Origin: Gemmatimonadota bacterium
GTDB taxonomy: Bacteria; Gemmatimonadota; Gemmatimonadetes; Longimicrobiales; Gaopeijiaceae
Assembly: GCA_022822445.1 (NCBI GenBank)
Contig: JAJEBR010000026.1
Span: 1-34,703, forward strand
Direction: 5' to 3'
DNA: 34,703 nt
The number at the start of each line of letters is the position of its first letter. The first letter of the stretch is position 1. The notes beneath the pieces were generated by a model that saw only the letters and a program-made list of their open reading frames with translations, made no database searches and was not told the DNA's origin. Below are positions 25,741 through 32,048 of this stretch, piece by piece. A program made the translations under genes and the position numbers.

Positions 25741-26877
25741 ATGCGACGACGCGACTTCATCAGAACGGGGACCATTTCGGGGGTTCTGGCGGGAAGCGGG
25801 GCCCTCGCTGCTTCCGTCCATCCGCTGGCGGCCGTCGGCGCGCCCGGGCGACGCACCGCCGACGGTGACGTTCGCCTGAACTCGAACGAGAACCCGCTGG
25901 GGATTTCGCCGCGCGCCCGGGAGGCGCTCCTCGAGGCGATCACTCTCTCCAACCGGTATCCCTCCGCACAGCACGGGGCGCTGGTCTCGAAGCTGGCCGC
26001 CGCACACGAGGTTGCGGACAGCCAGATCGTGCTCGGCACCGGTTCGGCGGAGGTGCTGCAGATGGTGGTGCAGGCGTACGCGGCGCCGCGCGCGAAACTC
26101 GTGATGGCCGACCCCACGTACGAGGCCGTGACCAACTACCAGCGCACGGAGGCGTACGAATTGGTCAAGGTGCCGCTCACAAGCAGCTACGAGCACGACC
26201 TGGACCGCATGCGGGAGGCGGCCGAGGGCTCGGGACACCCCGCGCTGGTGTACCTGTGCAACCCCAACAACCCGACCGCGACGGTCACCCCCAGCGCCGC
26301 GATCGACGCCTGGATCGCCGACGCGCCGGAGCACGTCTTCTTCCTCTCGGACGAGGCGTACATCGAATACGTCGAGGACGACCGCATGTGGAGTTCGCTC
26401 CGCTGGATCGAGGAGAAGCGGAACCTGGTGGTCGTGCGGACCTTTTCGAAGATCTACGGGCTTGCCGGCCTGCGCCTCGGATACGGGATCGGGCACCCGG
26501 ACACCATCGCGCGCCTCTCCGACTTCGCCTCCAGGAACAACGTCAACCAGTTGGCCATCGCGGCGGCGGATGCTTCGTTTCGCGACGAGGGATTGATGAC
26601 GAAGAGCCGTGAGGTGAACCGCCAGTCCCGGGAGATGGTCGAGGCCACCCTCGACGAGCTGGGACTTGACCGCATGCCCACCCAGGCCAACTTCCTCATG
26701 CACCGCATAAACGGCGATCTCGCCACCTATCGAAACAGAATGGCCGACGCGGGGCTGCTGGTAGGAAGGGACTTCCCGCCCAAGCTGGACTGGAACCGGC
26801 TTTCCTTCGGGCTCCCGGAGGACATGGGGCGATTCTGTGACACACTGCGGGACTTCCGCAAGAAAGGATGGATCTGA
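25741..26877 (+). CDS. Tat-exported class I/II aminotransferase (histidinol-phosphate aminotransferase-like)
   Basis: This 378-residue fold-type I PLP enzyme has VRLNSNENPLGISP, YLCNPNNPT (substrate and PLP contacts), LSDEAYIEY (aspartate to the PLP nitrogen), the PLP lysine K237 in TFSKIYGLAGLRLGYG and FLMHRINGD near the end. These match HisC-like aminotransferases. Unusually it begins MRRRDFIRTG and continues into a hydrophobic stretch ending in AVGA, a twin-arginine signal, so the folded enzyme with its cofactor should be exported. That makes a role in cytoplasmic histidine synthesis unlikely. The stop overlaps the TonB receptor start, so the two are probably co-translated. The substrate is unknown. 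Confidence 0.9.
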   Translation: MRRRDFIRTGTISGVLAGSGALAASVHPLAAVGAPGRRTADGDVRLNSNENPLGISPRAREALLEAITLSNRYPSAQHGALVSKLAAAHEVADSQIVLGTGSAEVLQMVVQAYAAPRAKLVMADPTYEAVTNYQRTEAYELVKVPLTSSYEHDLDRMREAAEGSGHPALVYLCNPNNPTATVTPSAAIDAWIADAPEHVFFLSDEAYIEYVEDDRMWSSLRWIEEKRNLVVVRTFSKIYGLAGLRLGYGIGHPDTIARLSDFASRNNVNQLAIAAADASFRDEGLMTKSREVNRQSREMVEATLDELGLDRMPTQANFLMHRINGDLATYRNRMADAGLLVGRDFPPKLDWNRLSFGLPEDMGRFCDTLRDFRKKGWI

Positions 26878-29768
26878 TGGTGAAACGAATACCGATGGTC
26901 TTCGCCGCGCTGTTCGCCCTGGCGCTGCCCGCGGCGTTGTCGGCCCAGGGAACCCTCGAGGGCCGGATCACGGTCGCCGGGTCGACCACACCGCTCGCCG
27001 GGGTACAGGTCAGCATTCCGAGCCTGAGCATGGGGGGCAGCAGTGGGCCGAGCGGGGCCTACTCGATCGGCGACATCCCCGCCGGCACACACGAGGTCGT
27101 GTTCACCCTGATCGGCTTCCAGGAGGAGCGCCGGCAGGTCACGATCTCCGGTGGCCAGGCCTCGCGCCTCAACGTCTCGCTCAGCGAAGCCGTACTGGAT
27201 GTCGGGGCGCTGCTGGTCGTCGTGGGGACCCGGGCACAGCCCAGGACCGTCACCGAGTCTCCGGTGCCGGTCGACGTGATTCCCAGCGGGGAAATCGTGA
27301 ACCAGGGGGTGACCGACTTCGCCGACCTCCTGCGCAACGTCAACCCGTCGTTCAACGTGAATATCCAGCCGATCAGTGACGCGGCGACCTTCGCGCGGCC
27401 CGCCAACCTGCGCGGCCTCGCCCCCGACCACACCCTGGTGCTGGTGAACGGGAAGCGGCGCCACCGCACGGCGGTGATCACCTGGTACGGCAACGGTCTC
27501 GCGGACGGCTCCCAGGGCCCGGACATCGCGCTCATCCCCGGCCTGGCGCTGAGGCAGGCGGAGATGCTCCGCGACGGTGCCTCCGCACAGTACGGCTCCG
27601 ACGCCATCGCCGGCGTGATGAACTTCGCGCTGAAGGATGCCCGCTCCGGCGGCATGATCGAGTACAAGACGGGCTCCAACATCCTTGGCGACACCAGTGA
27701 ACGGCTGGAGCGCGGCCTCTTCCCTGGCGACGGAGAGATGCACACGGTTTCGGGGAACATCGGCCTCCCGCTCGGCGAGACCGGCTTCCTCAACCTGACC
27801 GCCGAATACGGCAACGCGCTGCCCACCGACCGCAGCGTCCAGCGCAACGACGCGCTCGCGCTGATCAACCGGCAGGGCAATTCCCGGGTGCGCGAACCCG
27901 CGCAGATCTGGGGCTCGCCCGAAGTCTCCGACGAGATCAAGCTGTGGGCCAACGCGGGCTACAACTTCGACGACTACACGCAGCTCTATGCGCACGGCAA
28001 CTACGTCACCAAGCAGGTCGAGGGCGGCTTCTACTTCCGGAACCCGAACACGCGGAGCGGCGTCTTCGGCACAAGCAACGCCGATGGCCAGTCGGTCCTG
28101 CTGGTCGGCGACATGCTGGACGCGCAGGACGGGGTGCTCGACGGTTCGGCGATGTGCCCGGAGGTGCGAGTCGAGGGCGGCGTCGTGGCCGACGACGCGG
28201 ACAACATGGCCGCGTGGAACCACGTCCTCAACGATCCCAACTGCTTCACCTTCCAGAAGATCTTCCCCGGCGGGTTCACCCCGCAGTTCGGCGCCTACGT
28301 GCTCGACGCCTCCGCGGTGACGGGGCTCAAGGGGACCAGCGGCGACCTCTCCTGGGACGCCAGCGCCGCCTGGGGCCAGTCCAACATGGACTTCTACATG
28401 TACAACACGGTCAACGCGTCGCTGGGGCCCAACCAGCCCTGCAGCGACGAAGGCACCTCCCCGGCCGTTCCCGACCAGTCCTGCACCCCGTACTTCAACC
28501 CGGGGATCTACGATCAGCAGGAGATCAACCTGAACTTCGACGCCTCCTACGCCATGAGCGAGACGATGAACATCGCGGGCGGCGCCGAGTTCCGGCGCGA
28601 AGGCTTCGAGATCGTGGAGGGCAGCGTGGAGTCCTGGACGGAGGGTCCGCTGGCGACTCAGGGGTTCACGCCGGGCTCCAACGGGTTCACCGGCTTCGGG
28701 CCGCTGACCGCGGGCGACTGGACCCGCACCAACTTCGCGGCGTATGGAGACGTGGAGTTCAAGGAAGCGGACAACAAGTGGCTCGTGGATGTGGCCGGCC
28801 GGGTCGAGAACTTCTCGGACTTCGGTTTGACGATCAACGGGAAGGTGGCCGCGCGGGTCAGCGTCTCCGACGCGTTCGCGCTCCGAGGCGCCGCCAGCAC
28901 CGGCTTCCGGGCGCCCACGCCCGGGCAGCAGAACGCCTTCAATATCTCGACGATCTATGATCCGGAAATCATGGACCTGACCAACAACGGCACGATTCCC
29001 TCGACCTCGGATCTGGCGGAACTGTACGGCGGCGAGGCCCTGCAGCCCGAGAAGTCCGTCAATGTCTCGCTCGGCGCGGTGCACCAGCAGGGCAACTTCC
29101 ACCTCTCGGCGGACTACTTCTTCATCAACGTGTCCGACCGGCTGACCACCAGCAGGAACTTCGAGCTGAGCACCGCGGACATCGACCGGCTGCTGGATGA
29201 AGGGATCATCCGGCCGGGCGGCGTGCTGAAGCGCTTCCGCTTCTTCATCAACGACTTCGCGACGCAGACCCAGGGAATCGACATCGTGGCAGCATACGCG
29301 ATGGAGAGCGAGCGCGGCACCACCAACCTGACCTCGGCGTGGAACTGGACGACCACCAAGGTCACCCAGCACAACGACGAGACGCTGAGCGACCTGCGCA
29401 TCCGGATCCTGCAGGAGGGCCTGCCCAACCTGCGCGGCAACATCGCGGTGAATCACGAGTTCCCGGCGGGGACCCGCGCGCTGGTGCGCGGCAGCTACTG
29501 GGGCGGCTACTTCGACGGCGAGACGCCGTACTACGAGGACAGCCCGAGCAACACGATCGACTACCCGGGCCGCATGCTCGTGGACGTCGAGGCGGCGCAT
29601 ACCTTAATGGACAGGTACACCCTCACGATCGGCGCCCAGAACGTGCTGAACACCCTCCCGGCCGAGTACCCCGGCGCGGCGGACGGTGTCGGGAACCGCT
29701 ACGGCCAGTTCACGCCGTTCGGCTTCAACGGCACCTTCCTCTACACGCGGCTGAGCTACAGCTGGTAG
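26877..29768 (+). CDS. TonB-dependent outer-membrane receptor with carboxypeptidase-like N-terminal domain
   Basis: The protein has 963 residues. A signal peptide (MVFAALFALALPAALSAQG) is followed by a carboxypeptidase-regulatory-like beta domain (GRITVAGSTTPLAGVQVSIP, then GAYSIGDIPAGTHEVVF). The plug domain follows, with PVPVDVIPSGEI, ANLRGLAPDHTLVLVNGKRR and RDGASAQYGSDAIAGVMNF. The rest is a 22-strand-type barrel with a C-terminus FLYTRLSYSW ending in an aromatic residue, as in outer-membrane barrels. It should import a large or scarce substrate using TonB energy. ATG at 26877 was preferred over 26868 because of AGAAAGGA eight bases upstream and the TGATG overlap with the aminotransferase stop. 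The ligand is unknown. Three hairpins follow. Confidence 0.95.
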   Translation: MVKRIPMVFAALFALALPAALSAQGTLEGRITVAGSTTPLAGVQVSIPSLSMGGSSGPSGAYSIGDIPAGTHEVVFTLIGFQEERRQVTISGGQASRLNVSLSEAVLDVGALLVVVGTRAQPRTVTESPVPVDVIPSGEIVNQGVTDFADLLRNVNPSFNVNIQPISDAATFARPANLRGLAPDHTLVLVNGKRRHRTAVITWYGNGLADGSQGPDIALIPGLALRQAEMLRDGASAQYGSDAIAGVMNFALKDARSGGMIEYKTGSNILGDTSERLERGLFPGDGEMHTVSGNIGLPLGETGFLNLTAEYGNALPTDRSVQRNDALALINRQGNSRVREPAQIWGSPEVSDEIKLWANAGYNFDDYTQLYAHGNYVTKQVEGGFYFRNPNTRSGVFGTSNADGQSVLLVGDMLDAQDGVLDGSAMCPEVRVEGGVVADDADNMAAWNHVLNDPNCFTFQKIFPGGFTPQFGAYVLDASAVTGLKGTSGDLSWDASAAWGQSNMDFYMYNTVNASLGPNQPCSDEGTSPAVPDQSCTPYFNPGIYDQQEINLNFDASYAMSETMNIAGGAEFRREGFEIVEGSVESWTEGPLATQGFTPGSNGFTGFGPLTAGDWTRTNFAAYGDVEFKEADNKWLVDVAGRVENFSDFGLTINGKVAARVSVSDAFALRGAASTGFRAPTPGQQNAFNISTIYDPEIMDLTNNGTIPSTSDLAELYGGEALQPEKSVNVSLGAVHQQGNFHLSADYFFINVSDRLTTSRNFELSTADIDRLLDEGIIRPGGVLKRFRFFINDFATQTQGIDIVAAYAMESERGTTNLTSAWNWTTTKVTQHNDETLSDLRIRILQEGLPNLRGNIAVNHEFPAGTRALVRGSYWGGYFDGETPYYEDSPSNTIDYPGRMLVDVEAAHTLMDRYTLTIGAQNVLNTLPAEYPGAADGVGNRYGQFTPFGFNGTFLYTRLSYSW

Positions 29769-29778
29769 GGGTGGCTGA

Positions 29779-29823
29779 CTGATCCGCCCGGGGGGCGTGA
29801 GGGCGCTCCCCCGGGTGGATCAG
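29779..29823 (+). terminator. 16-bp hairpin after the TonB receptor gene
   Basis: The arms 29779-29794 and 29808-29823 are complementary at all 16 positions (one G-U pair) around a 13-base loop, 10 bp after the stop. No T-tract follows. It probably terminates transcription or protects the abundant receptor mRNA. Confidence 0.6.
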
Positions 29824-29824
29824 C

Positions 29825-29847
29825 CCCGGAGCGGGAACGCTTCCGGG
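29825..29847. terminator. Second hairpin in the TonB receptor 3' region
   Basis: CCCGGAGCG and CGCTTCCGGG pair around GGAA with one bulged base. It starts one base after the first hairpin. Confidence 0.4.
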
Positions 29848-29876
29848 AGGCGAACATTGCCGGGTGGGAAAACGGG

Positions 29877-29904
29877 CCCCGGTCCGGTGCGAGCCGGGCC
29901 GGGG
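29877..29904. terminator. Third hairpin between the convergent TonB receptor and propeller genes
   Basis: The 11-base arms 29877-29887 and 29894-29904 pair fully (one T-G) over TGCGAG, followed by TCTGCATTTGG. It may serve as a terminator for either convergent gene; the T-rich side favours the plus strand. Confidence 0.45.
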
Positions 29905-29950
29905 TCTGCATTTGGTGCCACGCCGGGACTATTCCACGGATCGCCTGCGG

Positions 29951-31201
29951 TCAGAAGGAACAGACTTCCCTGGCAATGGGCTTGTCGAGCTCGCCTCGCA
30001 GCCGGAAACGATGCACAAAGTCGATATCCAGTTCGTCTGAAGAGATCCCGTACAGCTCGCCGCCGGGGCCAACCTCCACCCGCCGCAGGCTTGCCGGAGC
30101 GGACACCGTGGCGCGGTATCGCCCACAGTTGTCCAGGATGTCCCAGGTCGATCCCCCTTCCGTTTCAGGCTCCTCCCGCTGTACCCACAGCCAGCCCTCG
30201 GGCGAAGACGCGAGGGCGGCAAGGATCGGGACGAACTCCGACTCTTCCGCCGGTGGAGGGGGGACATCGCCCATCTGGACCGTGCGGACCGTATCTCCCT
30301 GGAACGTGAGCTTGTCGAGGCGATACCTCGCACGGTGGGCCAGCCACAGCGTTCCGTCATGCCCGACCGTCCACACGAATCGTGGATCTTCAGGCTGGAC
30401 GCTTTGCACCGAACTCGCACTGCCCCCGAGAGTGGCACTTGCTTCGCCGCCTGCGCCGGTGTCCACCAACTTCCTGGACTCGATCGCCAGCGTGTCTCCG
30501 GGCAGCATCTCGTAGTCCTCCGACACCGGTGAACGAACCACGTACATGTGGCTGACTCCCGCGTCGTCCGGGCTCCGCATCGCGATCACATCCACGACGG
30601 AGAACAGCGAACCGTCCGTCCGGGCGGCGATCAACCTGCTGGATCTCGGAACCTCGCCAGGGAAGAACATGCCGGGGTAGCGCCGTGCTGCGTACCGGTT
30701 CAGTTCGTCCCCGAACGTGTCGACAACCATGTACTGCTGTCCACTGCCGATCCACAGCTGGCCGGGCTCCCGCCACGTGATTCTCTGGCTGCGGAGATTG
30801 CGGTATCTGATCTCTCCCGGTCCTTCACCATCGCGAGTCATGGCCCGCAGGTAGGCGCCGTCCCGGCCGAAGACCCGGACCTCCTTCGAGCCGACATCCA
30901 ACACGTAGATGCGCCCGGCCGGGTCCACCGCAATGTCGGCGATGTTCCCGAACCCCTCCGGTCCGTCGCCCACGACGTTCCCAAGCTTGAACTCCTCGAC
31001 CAGGCGCCACGCACCGGTATCTCCGCCCCGCAGCGGGGGAGGGTTGGTCACGACGGGACGCCCTCCCACCGTGTCGACCACGACCTCCTGTGGAGCGGGT
31101 CCGTGCGTGCCGTCCGCGGCCTGGACCGGCGAAGGGGCCAGCGCGGCAAAGCACGCAGCTGCTATCGCGAAAGGCGTGCGGAGGGGTCCCGGGGCCGACA
31201 A
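29951..31201 (-). CDS. 6-bladed beta-propeller (NHL-like) exported protein
   Basis: This 416-residue protein has an export signal (PLRTPFAIAAACFAALAPSPVQA) and then propeller blades, including IADIAVDPAGRIYVLDVGSKE, VRVFGRDGAYLRAMTRDGEG and RFVWTVGHDGTLWLAHRARY. These are the family hallmarks also seen in the protein at 303-1232. Role and ligand are unknown. TTG at 31201, preceded by AGGGG, gives a clean signal peptide. An in-frame ATG at 31270 lies inside the 37-bp element and would add 23 residues made largely of element-encoded sequence, so it is less likely. It is convergent with the TonB receptor and has an unpaired C-terminal cysteine (REVCSF). Confidence 0.85.
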   Translation of the reverse strand: MSAPGPLRTPFAIAAACFAALAPSPVQAADGTHGPAPQEVVVDTVGGRPVVTNPPPLRGGDTGAWRLVEEFKLGNVVGDGPEGFGNIADIAVDPAGRIYVLDVGSKEVRVFGRDGAYLRAMTRDGEGPGEIRYRNLRSQRITWREPGQLWIGSGQQYMVVDTFGDELNRYAARRYPGMFFPGEVPRSSRLIAARTDGSLFSVVDVIAMRSPDDAGVSHMYVVRSPVSEDYEMLPGDTLAIESRKLVDTGAGGEASATLGGSASSVQSVQPEDPRFVWTVGHDGTLWLAHRARYRLDKLTFQGDTVRTVQMGDVPPPPAEESEFVPILAALASSPEGWLWVQREEPETEGGSTWDILDNCGRYRATVSAPASLRRVEVGPGGELYGISSDELDIDFVHRFRLRGELDKPIAREVCSF

Positions 31202-31236
31202 CGAACCCCTGTGGGCGGCGCAGCGCCGTCGGGATA

Positions 31237-31273
31237 GTAAAGAAAACACGACATTTCGTAAAGTAGACATTAC
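31237..31273. promoter_or_regulatory. 37-bp bipartite dyad element, copy E
   Basis: GTAAAGAAAACACGAC (31237-31252) and GTAAAGTAGACATTAC (31258-31273) are separated by ATTTC. It lies between two minus-strand genes, 35 bp upstream of the TTG start of the propeller gene, where a regulator could affect transcription. Confidence 0.75.
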
Positions 31274-31293
31274 AGTGTGGGCACCTCCAATTG

Positions 31294-32046
31294 TCAGGGT
31301 GGGTCAGCTGGCGACAATCGGTCGAGCGCCTCCTGCGCCTGGGCGTTGCCGGCGGCCGCCGCCTTCCCGTACCACTCCCGCGCCGCGTCCAGATCGCGGG
31401 CCACGCCGCGCCCGGCCTCGTAGGCTTCGCCGAGGCGCAGCTGGGTGATCGCGTCGCCGCGCTCGGCGGCCCGGGTCCACCACTCGACCGCCTGCGCCGG
31501 ATCCTCCCCGACGCCGCGGCCCTCCGCGTAGGCGTTGCCCAGGTTGTGCGCGCCGAGGACATGGCCGCGCTCGGCGGCGCGGCGGTGCCAGGACGCAGCG
31601 AGCACCGGGTCGACCGGCTTGCCGAGCCCTTCGTCGTAGGCGGTCCCCATCAGGAAGACCGCCTCGATGACGCCCGATTCGGCCGCCCGCTGCACCTTCC
31701 GGATCACCCCGGCGGCGATCTCGCGGGCCCTCTCTTCGTCGCGGGGATACCCCATGCGCCCGGTGGAGTGCACGCGCGCCATCCACATCACCGCGAGGGG
31801 GTCTCCCGTCGCGGCCGCCTGTTCAAGCAGTTCGCGCGCGCGCCCGTCGTCCACCGCGCCGGCCACCCTGGTGTAGTGATCGATGGCCTCGACGAGCGTG
31901 GGGTGGGGCTCGGCGGGGGCGGGGACGCATGCGGCGGTGGGGAGGAGGAGGGCGAGGATGGGCGGCCACGCGGATCGGCGGAGTGCCGTGAAGCCGGGAC
32001 CGGGCCCCGGGGTGTCCGCGCCCGCGCTGTAGAGGAGGGAGATCAT
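31294..32046 (-). CDS. Sel1-repeat lipoprotein
   Basis: The protein has 250 residues. An N-terminal hydrophobic stretch (PPILALLLP) ends in the lipobox PTAAC with C40. Sel1-like helical repeats follow, for example AVMWMARVHSTGRMGYPRDE, AVFLMGTAYDEGLGKPVDPV, GAHNLGNAYAEGRGVGEDPA and TQLRLGEAYEAGRGVARDLD. Such repeats bind other proteins and are not enzymatic. ATG at 32046 lies two bases after the stop of the large nuclease-like gene, so the two are probably co-transcribed and translationally linked. A lipid anchor would put it outside the cytoplasm, an odd partner for a nuclease, so a functional link is not certain. Confidence 0.88.
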   Translation of the reverse strand: MISLLYSAGADTPGPGPGFTALRRSAWPPILALLLPTAACVPAPAEPHPTLVEAIDHYTRVAGAVDDGRARELLEQAAATGDPLAVMWMARVHSTGRMGYPRDEERAREIAAGVIRKVQRAAESGVIEAVFLMGTAYDEGLGKPVDPVLAASWHRRAAERGHVLGAHNLGNAYAEGRGVGEDPAQAVEWWTRAAERGDAITQLRLGEAYEAGRGVARDLDAAREWYGKAAAAGNAQAQEALDRLSPADPP

Positions 32047-32048
32047 TG

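Noticed and set aside
26727-29600. A 957-codon minus-strand frame opposite the TonB receptor
   Set aside because: The plus strand carries a full receptor with signal peptide, plug and barrel end; the antisense product is compositionally biased and lacks motifs.
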